Source: an uncultured Prevotellaceae bacterium
Lineage (GTDB): Bacteria > Bacteroidota > Bacteroidia > Bacteroidales > Muribaculaceae
Direction: 5' to 3'
DNA: 8,769 nucleotides
Assembly (NCBI GenBank): GCA_937892085.1
Contig: CALAVD010000537.1
Coordinates: 1 to 8,769, forward strand
The translations under genes were made by a program, and so were the position numbers. This document shows, piece by piece, positions 1-6,832 of this stretch. A model generated the notes under the pieces. The model saw only the letters and a list, made by a program, of their open reading frames with translations, did not search any database and had not been told where the DNA came from. Within the stretch, counting starts at the first letter, position 1; the number at the start of each line of letters is the position of its first letter.

Positions 1-1
1 C

Positions 2-1306
2 TACACCACCCACACCGAGGCAATGGCTGCAATAAAATCGGGGGGATTCAAGGTGGCTCACACTGAAGTGCTTGAGTCAATCGATGCCGTCACCGATTTC
101 ATTGAGCGGTGGGACAAAGAACGCAAGTCGCTACCCATTGCCACCGACGGACTCGTATTTAAGCTCAACTCCATGCGGCAGTGGCGCAACTTAGGTGCCA
201 CCGCCAAGTCTCCACGCTGGGCGATAGCCTATAAGTTCGCCCCCGAGCGCGAGTGCACCAAGCTCAAGTCGGTGAGCTATGAGGTGGGACGCACCGGTGT
301 CATCACCCCTGTCGCCAACCTTGAGCCAGTGCTGCTGAGCGGCACCATCGTAAAACGCGCCTCACTGCACAACGAGGACATCATTCGCCAGCTCGACATC
401 CACGATGGCGACATGGTATATGTGGAGAAAGGCGGGGAGATAATTCCTAAAATTGTAGGTGTAGATACCAAGCAACGTGAAACAAATGCCAAACCCTTGG
501 AATTTGTTACAGAATGCCCCGTGTGTGGCACTCCGTTGCAGCGCATTGAGGGCGAGGCGGCTTGGGTGTGTCCCAACAAGTGGGAGTGCAAGCCACAGAT
601 CACGGGACGCATCGAGCACTTCGTGTCGCGACATGCCATGAATATCGACGGCATTGGTGAGGAGGTGGCAGTGCAACTGCATGAGAGTGGACTTGTCAAC
701 AACATCGCCGACCTCTATGACCTGACCATCGACAAGCTGGTGAGCCTCGACCGTTTCCAGCTCAAGAGCGCTCAGCGCATCATGCGAGGCATCGAGCAGT
801 CGCGACAGGTACCGTTTGAGAGGGTGATTTATGCGTTGTCAATCAATTTTGTGGGCGAGACTATCGCTAAAGTGCTGGCACGCAACGTGCATAATATTGA
901 CCGACTCATGGTGATGAATGCCGAGGAGCTGGCTGCCATACCCGAGATAGGTCCCAAGATTGCCCAGAGCATAGTGGAATACTTTGCCATTGAGAGCAAT
1001 CGCAACATCGTGGAGCGGCTGCGGTGGGCAGGGCTGCAAATGGCGCTCAGCGAACAGGAACTGGCAAGCCGCACCACCAAACTCGAAGGAAAGAAGATTG
1101 TCATCAGCGGCGTATTCCAGCATCATTCCCGTGAGGAATACAAGGCAATGATAGAGCAGAACGGCGGCAAGAACGTGGGCAGCATCAGCAAGGCCACATC
1201 ATTCATCCTCGCAGGTGACAACATGGGACCCGCCAAGCGCGAGAAAGCCCAAAAACTTGGCATCGACATCATCAACGAAGACCAATTCCTGGAAATGGTA
1301 AAGTAA
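2..1306 (+). CDS. ligA: NAD-dependent DNA ligase LigA, C-terminal part (5' end outside window)
   Basis: LigA seals nicks in duplex DNA using NAD+ in replication and repair. The frame is open from base 2, and the first in-window ATG (base 23) is internal. About 240 N-terminal residues, including the NAD-binding Ia domain and the catalytic KxDG lysine, lie to the left. Counting from the ATG at 23, the end of the adenylation domain is visible (DGLVFKLN at 42-49 and SPRWAIAYKF at 63-72, nucleotidyltransferase motifs IV and V). The OB fold follows at about 75-150, then a four-cysteine zinc finger (C165, C168, C183, C189), helix-hairpin-helix repeats at about 200-345, and a BRCT domain at about 352-427. 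All domains known for bacterial LigA downstream of the cut are present and in order, with no frameshift. The gene ends in TAA, and the next gene starts 141 bases downstream behind its own promoter, so ligA is probably not part of that operon. Confidence 0.97.
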   Translation, partial: YTTHTEAMAAIKSGGFKVAHTEVLESIDAVTDFIERWDKERKSLPIATDGLVFKLNSMRQWRNLGATAKSPRWAIAYKFAPERECTKLKSVSYEVGRTGVITPVANLEPVLLSGTIVKRASLHNEDIIRQLDIHDGDMVYVEKGGEIIPKIVGVDTKQRETNAKPLEFVTECPVCGTPLQRIEGEAAWVCPNKWECKPQITGRIEHFVSRHAMNIDGIGEEVAVQLHESGLVNNIADLYDLTIDKLVSLDRFQLKSAQRIMRGIEQSRQVPFERVIYALSINFVGETIAKVLARNVHNIDRLMVMNAEELAAIPEIGPKIAQSIVEYFAIESNRNIVERLRWAGLQMALSEQELASRTTKLEGKKIVISGVFQHHSREEYKAMIEQNGGKNVGSISKATSFILAGDNMGPAKREKAQKLGIDIINEDQFLEMVK

Positions 1307-1319
1307 GTGATCAGCGTCT

Positions 1320-1359
1320 CTATAACCTATAAATTCTATACATTCTATAGATTATAGAA
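1320..1359. repeat. AT-rich CTATA repeats with a small hairpin after ligA
   Basis: CTATA occurs at 1320, 1327, 1336 and 1345. The last two are inside TTCTATA direct repeats (1334-1340 and 1343-1349). The second copy forms a perfect inverted repeat, TTCTATA-GAT-TATAGAA (1343-1359). The stem is all weak pairs except one G-C pair and no T run follows, so termination of ligA here is possible but not well supported. Confidence 0.5.
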
Positions 1360-1375
1360 AATATAAAAAGACAAA

Positions 1376-1410
1376 AACAAACAACTAATAACCGATAACT
1401 CAAAACTTTT
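1376..1410. repeat. Heptad-periodic AAC tract upstream of the DUF4199 gene
   Basis: The trinucleotide AAC recurs at 1376, 1383, 1390, 1397 and 1404, exactly every 7 bases, while the other four bases of each unit vary (for example AACTAAT, AACCGAT, AACTCAA). The tract ends just before the -7 box at 1414 and occupies the place where a -33 element would lie. Its function is unknown. It shares the 7-base period with tracts at 1982, 3003 and 8648. Confidence 0.6.
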
Positions 1411-1413
1411 CTC

Positions 1414-1421
1414 TACCTTTG
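1414..1421 (+). promoter_or_regulatory. Bacteroidetes -7 promoter box (TACCTTTG) for the envelope operon
   Basis: TACCTTTG matches the Bacteroidetes primary sigma factor -7 consensus TAnnTTTG exactly and lies 26 bases before the ATG at 1448. No TTTG is found 19-21 bases upstream; that position falls in the heptad AAC tract. Transcription should start near 1428 and give a short leader of about 20 bases. The following four genes have no comparably good box of their own, so this probably drives all of them. Confidence 0.65.
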
Positions 1422-1447
1422 CAGTTTGGAACAAATTTCAGCGAAAA

Positions 1448-1975
1448 ATGTATCGCATCGACTTTAAAAAAAATATTTATTCATTGAGTGCCGAATTGGG
1501 GATTCCGTTTGGGATTCTGCTCTCGCTCTTGGCGGTGTCGCTCATTTTCTATGACAAAGTGCCTGCCCTCAGCCTGCTAACCACTTTCATAATGCTGGTT
1601 GCGCCAGTGGCGTTGTACTTATTCCAACGCAAGCGGTTTGTCGCCCTCGATGGGTTTGCTCTTTACAGCGAGTTATGGATATTGGCAATTTTCACCACAT
1701 TAGGCGGCGCGCTTATCATGGTGTTAGCATCTTACTTGACTATCACGTTTGTGAGGCCCGACTTCCTCTACGAGCAGATGCGATACCTCTTAGACAACTA
1801 TCCTGAGCTGGACCAGGAAACCGCCAAAACCTTTCAAAAAATGGTATCGCATAGAGCGCTCCCCACAGCCCTTGAATACAGCATGATGCTGTTTTGGCTC
1901 TTCGCCAGCCTCGGCAGCTTGGGAGGTGCCATCACGGCATTTATTGCACAGAAAATCCCTTACAAACGACATTAA
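1448..1975 (+). CDS. DUF4199 family membrane protein
   Basis: This is a 175-residue integral membrane protein of unknown function, recognised as DUF4199-like by its length, four-helix layout and position directly before a family 2 glycosyltransferase, an arrangement I know from many Bacteroidetes. Hydrophobic segments lie at about 17-34, 40-60, 72-101 and 146-170. A charged soluble stretch (about 105-140, rich in D, E, Q and K) sits between the third and fourth, and the C-terminus is basic (KIPYKRH). No catalytic motif is visible. The start at 1448 is the first ATG after the promoter; there is no Shine-Dalgarno sequence, which is normal in this phylum. It is first in an operon with the glycosyltransferase 67 bases downstream, so it may support that enzyme in the membrane, for example as a partner or in lipid-carrier handling; this is inference. 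In many relatives a dihydroorotase gene follows the pair; here it is absent. Confidence 0.8.
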   Translation: MYRIDFKKNIYSLSAELGIPFGILLSLLAVSLIFYDKVPALSLLTTFIMLVAPVALYLFQRKRFVALDGFALYSELWILAIFTTLGGALIMVLASYLTITFVRPDFLYEQMRYLLDNYPELDQETAKTFQKMVSHRALPTALEYSMMLFWLFASLGSLGGAITAFIAQKIPYKRH

Positions 1976-1981
1976 AAAATG

Positions 1982-2020
1982 TTTAGTGATAAGCTTTAAG
2001 TGATAAATTATAAGTTGAAA
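1982..2020. repeat. Heptad-periodic AT-rich tract before the glycosyltransferase gene
   Basis: The sequence can be read as consecutive 7-mers TTTAGTG, ATAAGCT, TTAAGTG, ATAAATT, ATAAGTT with a looser sixth unit. GTGATAA recurs exactly at 1986 and 2000, two units apart. A 12-base core, TAAGCTTTAAGT (1990-2001), recurs at 3004-3015 before the lipoprotein gene. The tract starts 6 bases after the DUF4199 stop codon. No promoter or terminator is apparent in it. Confidence 0.6.
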
Positions 2021-2042
2021 CTATTTTAAACAACAAACAATA

Positions 2043-2996
2043 ATGGACATTTCGGTTGTAGTACCCCTTTTCAACGAAGCAGAGTCGCTGCCTGAGCTGG
2101 CGGCGTGGATAGAGCACGTGATGGATGAGCACAACTTCTCCTACGAGGTGCTCATGATTGATGATGGCAGCACCGACGACTCGTGGCAGGTGATAAAAGA
2201 ACTAAGCGAGAAAAATCCCTGCATAAAGGGTGTGCAGTTCAGGAGGAACTATGGCAAGTCTCCGGCTCTCAACACAGGCTTCGAGAGAGTGCAAGGTGAT
2301 GTCATCATCACTATGGATGCCGACCTGCAAGACTCGCCCGACGAGATTCCCGAGCTCTACCGCATGATCACCGAAGACAAGTATGACCTGGTGAGCGGAT
2401 GGAAGCAAAAGCGCTACGACCCGCTGTCGAAGACCATTCCCACCAAGCTTTTCAACGCCACAGCGCGCAGGGTGAGCGGCATCAAGAACCTGCACGACTT
2501 CAACTGCGGCCTAAAGGCCTACCGCCGTGAGGTGGTGAAGCACATTGAGGTGTATGGCGACATGCACCGCTACATCCCTTACCTCGCCAAGAATGCCGGC
2601 TTCGACAAGATTGGCGAGAAGGTGGTGAAGCACCAGGCACGCAAATATGGCAAGTCGAAATTTGGTCTCGACCGCTTCGTCAACGGCTACCTCGACCTGA
2701 TGACGCTGTGGTTCCAGTCGAAGTTTGGTGTCAAGCCCATGCACTTCTTCGGCTTGCTCGGCAGCCTCATGTTCTTCATTGGCCTCATTGCCGTCATCGC
2801 CGTGGGAGCCATAAAACTTTACAACATGCACGCTGGCTACCACTACATTCTGGTTACCGACTCGCCCTACTTCTACCTTGCCCTCACATGCATGATTTTA
2901 GGCACACAGCTGTTCCTGACGGGGTTCCTTGGGGAACTCATTGCCCGCAATTCACAAAATCGCAACCACTACGAGATTGAGGAGGAAATAAAGTAG
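2043..2996 (+). CDS. Membrane-anchored family 2 glycosyltransferase (DPM1/GtrB-like)
   Basis: This 317-residue enzyme probably transfers a sugar from a nucleotide-sugar to a polyprenyl phosphate, or onto a glycan, at the cytoplasmic face of the inner membrane. The GT-A fold begins at once (SVVVPLFNEAESL at 4-16), with IDDGST at 39-44 for nucleotide binding and MDADLQD at 91-97 carrying the metal-binding DxD. The HQARKYGKSKFG stretch (197-208) is typical of the DPM1/GtrB/ArnC-like branch. Two C-terminal hydrophobic segments (about 234-258 and 275-300) anchor it, followed by a charged tail (EIEEEIK). Length and layout are usual for GtrB-type enzymes, and no residue that I can check is missing. 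The donor sugar and acceptor cannot be read from sequence. It lies between a DUF4199 gene and a lipoprotein gene whose first possible ATG comes 3 bases after its stop. This fits an operon working on lipid-linked sugar or surface glycan assembly. Confidence 0.93.
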   Translation: MDISVVVPLFNEAESLPELAAWIEHVMDEHNFSYEVLMIDDGSTDDSWQVIKELSEKNPCIKGVQFRRNYGKSPALNTGFERVQGDVIITMDADLQDSPDEIPELYRMITEDKYDLVSGWKQKRYDPLSKTIPTKLFNATARRVSGIKNLHDFNCGLKAYRREVVKHIEVYGDMHRYIPYLAKNAGFDKIGEKVVKHQARKYGKSKFGLDRFVNGYLDLMTLWFQSKFGVKPMHFFGLLGSLMFFIGLIAVIAVGAIKLYNMHAGYHYILVTDSPYFYLALTCMILGTQLFLTGFLGELIARNSQNRNHYEIEEEIK

Positions 2997-3002
2997 TAAA
3001 TG

Positions 3003-3023
3003 TTAAGCTTTAAGTTTAAAGTG
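3003..3023. repeat. Short heptad tract immediately before the lipoprotein start codon
   Basis: Three 7-mers (TTAAGCT, TTAAGTT, TAAAGTG) directly precede the ATG at 3024. TAAGCTTTAAGT at 3004-3015 is identical to 1990-2001. If the upstream ATG at 3000 were used, this noncoding-type tract would be translated into the N-terminus, which argues for the ATG at 3024. Confidence 0.55.
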
Positions 3024-3503
3024 ATGAGAAAGAACAGGAAATATGGTTTTAGCCTGACGTTAGCTCTTATCATGACTCTGGCGACCATCGCTTCGTGCAA
3101 CAACGACAACTGCTCTGGTAACGGCTCGGCAATTCCTCTCGCCGGTTTCTACAACGGCGACAAACAAGTCTCCATTGCCAGTCTCACAGTCTATGGAATT
3201 GGTGCTCTCAACGACAGTGTCATCATCGACAAAACGAGTGCAAGTAGTGTGTATCTGCCTCTACGACTCTCCTCTACCAACTGCCAATTCGTCTTCAACT
3301 ACAACACCGAGGACGTTAAAAACGACACGCTGACTCTCGGCTACGACGCTATACCCTATTTCGAGTCGCACGAGTGCGGAGCGATGTATAATTTCAGAAT
3401 CTCCTCGATGGAACACACCAGCAACGTCATCGACTCGGTGAAAATTCCTGACCCCATGATTACCAACGCCGATGTCGTTTCTATTAAAATATATGTGCGA
3501 TGA
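3024..3503 (+). CDS. DUF6452-like small lipoprotein
   Basis: This is a predicted exported lipoprotein of 159 residues from the ATG at 3024. An in-frame ATG at 3000 would add 8 residues encoded by a repeat tract also found before the glycosyltransferase. From 3024 the start is a classic lipoprotein signal: a basic n-region (MRKNRKYGF), a hydrophobic core and a lipobox-like IAS-C with the modified cysteine at residue 25 (33 from the upstream ATG), then NNDN. The mature part is rich in S, T, N and D with alternating hydrophobic residues, suggesting a beta-sandwich, and ends in SIKIYVR. I recognise it as DUF6452-like mainly from its pairing with the next gene; DUF6452 and DUF6048 genes are adjacent in Bacteroides, as I recall beside rlmD, which is not seen here. 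The stop codon overlaps the next start (ATGA, 3500-3503), implying translational coupling. Function unknown; a periplasmic or outer-membrane partner of the following barrel is inference. Confidence 0.75.
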   Translation: MRKNRKYGFSLTLALIMTLATIASCNNDNCSGNGSAIPLAGFYNGDKQVSIASLTVYGIGALNDSVIIDKTSASSVYLPLRLSSTNCQFVFNYNTEDVKNDTLTLGYDAIPYFESHECGAMYNFRISSMEHTSNVIDSVKIPDPMITNADVVSIKIYVR

Positions 3504-4357
3504 GAAGGTTTTTCTGTAATATAATGTTTATCGCTTTCCTCATGACAGCCGTTAATGGCTATGCGCAAGAACAGGAACAGCAGCGCAAGGTCACTCCTGT
3601 GAAACCCTCGACCAACAAGGTGCTCACGCCACCTAAAGGCACCGACGAGAAAATCATTCAGCAGTACCTCACTGGCGACACGGCACAGGCTCGGGCGCAG
3701 GAGCGCAAAGACTCGTTGGCGAAAATCTATCCACGCTACCCTAAGCTCACCGAGCTCTCGATAGGGCTCAACTTTGGCGACGCCATCCTCATGGCTTTTG
3801 GACAGAAGTTCTCGTCGTTCGACGTCAGCGCCACACTCAACATGTGGAACCGCTTTCAGCCGGTAGTGATAATGGGTGTGGGGCGAGCTAAGGACACTCC
3901 CGACGACATGAACTATACCTACACCAGCCGCCTCTCGCCATATTTCAAGATTGGCGCCAACTACAACTTCCTTTTCAAGAACGAGCCCAAATATCAGCTC
4001 TATGCAGGTGTAAGATTAGGTTTCAGTGTTTTCAAATATGACATCACCGATGTCAACATCAGCAACCCCTACTGGGGCGAGTATGGCCAAGACTATCAGC
4101 TCAAAGGCATCAGTTCTCATGCCCTGTGGGGCGAGTTCTTAGCGGGACTGAAAGTAAACATCTCCGGCAGCTGGTCGCTGGGCTGGGAAGCCAAGTTCCA
4201 CGGCATCTTCAACTACAAGAAAAGCGAGAACGGCAAACCCTGGTACATCCCTGGCTACGGCGCCCGCAGCGGCAAGTGGGCATTCGGGCTCTCGCTCTAC
4301 TATACCCTTCCCCTATCCCACGACCGTTGGCCCGTAAAGCAGGAAAAAAAGAAATAA
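3500..4357 (+). CDS. DUF6048-like outer-membrane beta-barrel protein
   Basis: This 285-residue protein has a signal peptide (MRRFF plus a hydrophobic core, likely cut near GYA-Q at 22-23). A Q/E/K/P-rich linker follows (about 24-80), then alternating aromatic-hydrophobic strands typical of an outer-membrane barrel. Features I associate with DUF6048 are a central SPYFKIGANYNFLF block (146-159), an NPYWGE turn (189-194) and a C-terminal PWYIPGYG (247-254) before a final strand (about 260-272). The extreme C-terminus is lysine-rich rather than ending in an aromatic residue. No enzyme motif is visible. Translation is coupled to the preceding lipoprotein gene by the ATGA overlap. It is the last gene of the operon and faces the convergent fabK-like gene across 284 bases. 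Role unknown; a structural or transport function in the outer membrane together with the lipoprotein is inference. Confidence 0.8.
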   Translation: MRRFFCNIMFIAFLMTAVNGYAQEQEQQRKVTPVKPSTNKVLTPPKGTDEKIIQQYLTGDTAQARAQERKDSLAKIYPRYPKLTELSIGLNFGDAILMAFGQKFSSFDVSATLNMWNRFQPVVIMGVGRAKDTPDDMNYTYTSRLSPYFKIGANYNFLFKNEPKYQLYAGVRLGFSVFKYDITDVNISNPYWGEYGQDYQLKGISSHALWGEFLAGLKVNISGSWSLGWEAKFHGIFNYKKSENGKPWYIPGYGARSGKWAFGLSLYYTLPLSHDRWPVKQEKKK

Positions 4358-4461
4358 AGCATTCAAAGCTTTCGCGCTCAGCAGAATGAAGACGAACCTA
4401 CGCGTGTTCAGTATGCCAGTATGTCTGTCAAAAAAAGTGAGCAATAGTAGATTATATTTCC

Positions 4462-4602
4462 TCTCACAAAGCTGCACCTCTCGGTGCCGCAAAGCCTCGC
4501 AAGCTCGGAAAATTATTTAATTCACAATGCACAATCGTTGCCCCAGGGTTATAAACTCCTGCGGCAGCAGGCTTTGTGAGAACGAAGCGGCAACTTTTTG
4601 AG
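4462..4602. repeat. Branched inverted-repeat element in the convergent gap 4358-4641
   Basis: An 11-base perfect inverted repeat, TCTCACAAAGC (4462-4472) with GCTTTGTGAGA (4571-4581), encloses about 100 bases. Next to each arm is an inner hairpin: GCACC-TCTC-GGTGC (4474-4487) on the left and CCTGC-GGCA-GCAGG (4558-4571) on the right, sharing one base with the arm. TGCCGC (4485-4490) can also pair with GCGGCA (4561-4566). A second, looser copy of the right side (GCGGCA then CTTTTTGAG) lies at 4587-4602. CACAATG/CACAATC is a 7-base duplication at 4523-4536. It separates two convergent genes, so it may act in termination on both strands, or be a dispersed palindromic element. No stem is followed directly by a T run on the plus strand. 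The rest of the 284-base gap holds no convincing gene. Confidence 0.55.
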
Positions 4603-4641
4603 ATTAGACCGGCATCTAACGAAATTATGTCCCTTATGCTC

Positions 4642-5592
4642 TTAAGAAAGGCTGGCTAAGGCTTGCTCATATTCGAGCATAAGGCGTTGAATCACGGTTG
4701 TCACTGACTCTATTTCGTTGCCTTTGAGCAGCGATGCCACCTGGCCTATCTCGAGTTCGCCATTCTCGATGTCTCCATCGAAGATTCCCACCTTAGTCTT
4801 CCCTATGCCAATGATTTCGAGCAGTTCCTCGGCACTGGCACCGCGGTTCTCGGCCTCCTCAATGGCATCGTAGAAAGCACCTTTCACCAAGCGGGTAGGC
4901 GAGAGTTTGCGCAGCAGCAGTTTTGTGTCGCCCTCGTTCAAGTTGAGGCAGCGACGCTTGAAGGCTTCGTGTGCGCCACTCTCCTGTGTGAGCGCGAATA
5001 GCGTGCCAATCTGCACGCCTTCAGCCCCCAGCACATGGGCTGCAAGCATCGCCTCACCACTGGCTATGCCGCCTGCAGCTATCAACGGCAGCGACGTGGC
5101 TTTGCGAGCCGCCGGGATGAGGCACATCGTGGTGGTCTCCTCCTTGCCGTTGTGACCACCAGCCTCGAAGCCCTCGGCGACCACAGCATCCACACCGGCC
5201 TCCTCGCATTTGCGGGCAAACGCCGACGATGCCACCACATGAGCCACCTTGATGCCGCGCTCATGGAGCCACGATGTCCACTTCTTGGGACTGCCGGCAC
5301 TGGTGAACACCACCGGCACTCTTTCCTCGGCAATGACCTGCATCATCTCGGCAACATTGGGTTTCATCAGCGGCACGTTCACACCAAAGGGGCGTCCGCC
5401 AACAGCGTCACGGCACTGCACTATGTGCTCGCGCAGCACCTCGGGCGTCATCGAGCCAGCGCCAATAAGCCCCAGCCCTCCGGCATTGCTCACTGCCGAC
5501 GCCAGTTTCCAACCACTACACCACACCATGCCACCGGCAATGATGGGACATTCAATTCCAAAAAGCTTGGTTACTCTGTTATGAATTTCCAT
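4642..5592 (-). CDS. fabK: FabK-type enoyl-ACP reductase (nitronate monooxygenase superfamily)
   Basis: This 316-residue flavoprotein has a TIM-barrel fold of the nitronate monooxygenase/2-nitropropane dioxygenase superfamily. FabK uses FMN and NAD(P)H to reduce enoyl-ACP in the last step of fatty-acid elongation in the cytoplasm. Seen in the sequence: an N-terminal PIIAGGMVW (16-24), the VSNAGGLGLIGAG glycine-rich loop (34-46), PFGVNVPL (68-75), EGFEAGGHNG with the expected catalytic His147, AAGGIASGE (172-180) and EGVQIGT (191-197) for FMN phosphate binding. The pattern GGMVWCSGWKLASAV closely resembles what I recall of Porphyromonas gingivalis FabK, which is that species' sole enoyl reductase. 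The extended C-terminal region (about 245-316, acidic) fits that branch. A true nitronate monooxygenase remains possible, since motifs overlap. It is a single-gene unit with its own promoter (5651-5658), divergent from the acyltransferase gene. The start at 5592 places the conserved N-terminus normally. Confidence 0.82.
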   Translation of the reverse strand: MEIHNRVTKLFGIECPIIAGGMVWCSGWKLASAVSNAGGLGLIGAGSMTPEVLREHIVQCRDAVGGRPFGVNVPLMKPNVAEMMQVIAEERVPVVFTSAGSPKKWTSWLHERGIKVAHVVASSAFARKCEEAGVDAVVAEGFEAGGHNGKEETTTMCLIPAARKATSLPLIAAGGIASGEAMLAAHVLGAEGVQIGTLFALTQESGAHEAFKRRCLNLNEGDTKLLLRKLSPTRLVKGAFYDAIEEAENRGASAEELLEIIGIGKTKVGIFDGDIENGELEIGQVASLLKGNEIESVTTVIQRLMLEYEQALASLS

Positions 5593-5650
5593 ATCGTGAT
5601 CAAGTTTTATGCGTTCTGTAATGTGAAGACTTTGTTATGTTATCAATTTC

Positions 5651-5658
5651 CAAAGTTA
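5651..5658 (-). promoter_or_regulatory. -7 promoter box (TAACTTTG) for the fabK-like gene
   Basis: Read on the minus strand, 5658-5651 is TAACTTTG, an exact TAnnTTTG match. It lies about 58 bases upstream of the ATG at 5592, giving a leader of about 50 bases. A clear TTTG -33 element at the usual distance is not seen. Confidence 0.6.
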
Positions 5659-5741
5659 AGCAGAATTTGTGAAATATCACTAATCCTTGTAGCATTTTTA
5701 GTCATTTTTTTACACTGTGAGAGCGAAAACACCTCGTTTTA

Positions 5742-5773
5742 CTTGGTAAATCAAGTTTTAGCGATTACTTTTG
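5742..5773 (+). promoter_or_regulatory. Promoter of the acyltransferase gene (-33 CTTG, -7 TACTTTTG)
   Basis: TACTTTTG at 5766-5773 matches TAnnTTTG. CTTG at 5742-5745 matches three of four bases of the -33 TTTG, with a 20-base spacer, which is within the usual range. The start codon at 5813 lies 39 bases after the box. This is the best complete promoter in the window. Confidence 0.7.
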
Positions 5774-5812
5774 CATATTCATTAATATGGAGGCTTCACA
5801 ACCCTGATTGCA

Positions 5813-6832
5813 ATGACCAAGCTCGACGACAACCGACTATATTGGATTGACGCTATACGCTCGTTTGCATGCCTGTGCGTGCTGCTCGACCACTCAGTGA
5901 TTCCTGGAGGCACACAGGGCCGAGAGATTATCGCACCCCTGCAATATTTCACCGTTGCTGGCGCTTCAGTGCTCTTTTTCATGATTTCGGGTGCTCTGGT
6001 ATTCAACAAGCCCAAACCCTTTGTCCCCTTCATGAAGCGCCGCTTCTTAAAGATTTTCTTGCCCATGTTGATATGGACGGTAATATACTTGCTGATATGT
6101 TGCTTCATTAATGGCATCCAGTGGTCCCAGTTGCCCAATGCGCTGGTGCTCATGTTTTTCACGCCGCAGTTTGGCACTTATTGGTTCATCTACGTCATCT
6201 TTGGCATCTATCTGCTTACCCCAATGGTCGCCACCTGGCTCGAGAAGTGCAGCCGTGGCGATGTGCGGCTCCTGCTGCTGGTGGGATGCTTGGCAATGAC
6301 TATTCCTTACCTCGGACTTATCGACAACGATTTCAATAAGGCCCTCCATTTGGAATCTGGGGCGCTCTACTATTTTATGGGCTACTTGTGGATTTGCATG
6401 ATGGGATACTACATTCGCCGTTATGTCAACATCACTAAGTTCAAGTGGTGGCATGTGTTAATACTACTGGTAGTGATTGCTTTGCCACTGCTGCTTAGAT
6501 GGGTGGGTGAACCCTATAAAATCATTCAGAAGCGCACCAGCATCAACGTGGTGCTGCTGTGTGCATGCTACTTCATCATTATCAAGCACATCAAGCTTAG
6601 TGACCGCATGAAGCGAGTGGTTTACAACTTTGCTCAGCACAGCTTTGGCATATATTTGGTTCACAAGCAGATTGACAACTTTATTCTTGACCCTATAGTC
6701 AACAATCTTGGAATGAGCTACTATGTTTCAATCCCCTTCGTTTTCGTGACAAGTCTCGCTCTGAGCTACATAGTTGTGCATCTCATCTCCAAACTCCCTT
6801 ACAGCAACTATATTATCGCCTATAAGTCTTGA
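5813..6832 (+). CDS. Acyltransferase-3 family membrane protein (OatA/WecH-like)
   Basis: This 339-residue multi-pass inner-membrane protein of the acyltransferase 3 family (PF01757 type) has about ten hydrophobic segments. Such proteins move acyl groups, usually acetyl from acetyl-CoA, to sugars of lipopolysaccharide, capsule, peptidoglycan or secreted glycans. The family's R-X10-H motif is present in the first helix (R16 in IDAIRSF, H27 in LLDHS). Other family signs are FFMISGALVF (55-64), YWFIYVIFGIYLLTP (123-137) and a late HSFGIYLVH (276-284). Length is usual for a stand-alone transmembrane domain; there is no fused SGNH domain. The acceptor cannot be told. The gene is monocistronic with its own promoter and diverges from fabK; no glycan operon is adjacent on this strand, though the glycosyltransferase operon lies 1.5 kb upstream. 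The ATG at 5813 is preferred because it starts just before the conserved first helix. Confidence 0.92.
   Translation: MTKLDDNRLYWIDAIRSFACLCVLLDHSVIPGGTQGREIIAPLQYFTVAGASVLFFMISGALVFNKPKPFVPFMKRRFLKIFLPMLIWTVIYLLICCFINGIQWSQLPNALVLMFFTPQFGTYWFIYVIFGIYLLTPMVATWLEKCSRGDVRLLLLVGCLAMTIPYLGLIDNDFNKALHLESGALYYFMGYLWICMMGYYIRRYVNITKFKWWHVLILLVVIALPLLLRWVGEPYKIIQKRTSINVVLLCACYFIIIKHIKLSDRMKRVVYNFAQHSFGIYLVHKQIDNFILDPIVNNLGMSYYVSIPFVFVTSLALSYIVVHLISKLPYSNYIIAYKS

Noticed and set aside
23..25. ATG at 23 as the true start of the ligase gene
   Set aside because: The frame is open to the left edge with ligase-like residues, and the protein from 23 would lack the catalytic lysine domain.
2708..2980. 90-residue plus-strand frame inside the glycosyltransferase gene
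   Set aside because: Rich in H, R and L with no recognisable pattern; a frame shadow of the membrane-anchor region.
4386..4520. 44-codon plus-strand reading frame in the convergent gap
   Set aside because: No ribosome-binding site or promoter, composition unlike the neighbours, and its second half is just the inverted-repeat element read through.
4462..4602. Integron attC site or insertion-sequence remnant
   Set aside because: No GTTRRRY/RYYYAAC core pair, no integrase or transposase fragment, and no flanking target duplication seen.
5035..5850. 271-residue plus-strand frame opposite the fabK-like gene
   Set aside because: Antisense shadow of a well-supported gene. It runs through both divergent promoters and into the acyltransferase gene, with no family signature.
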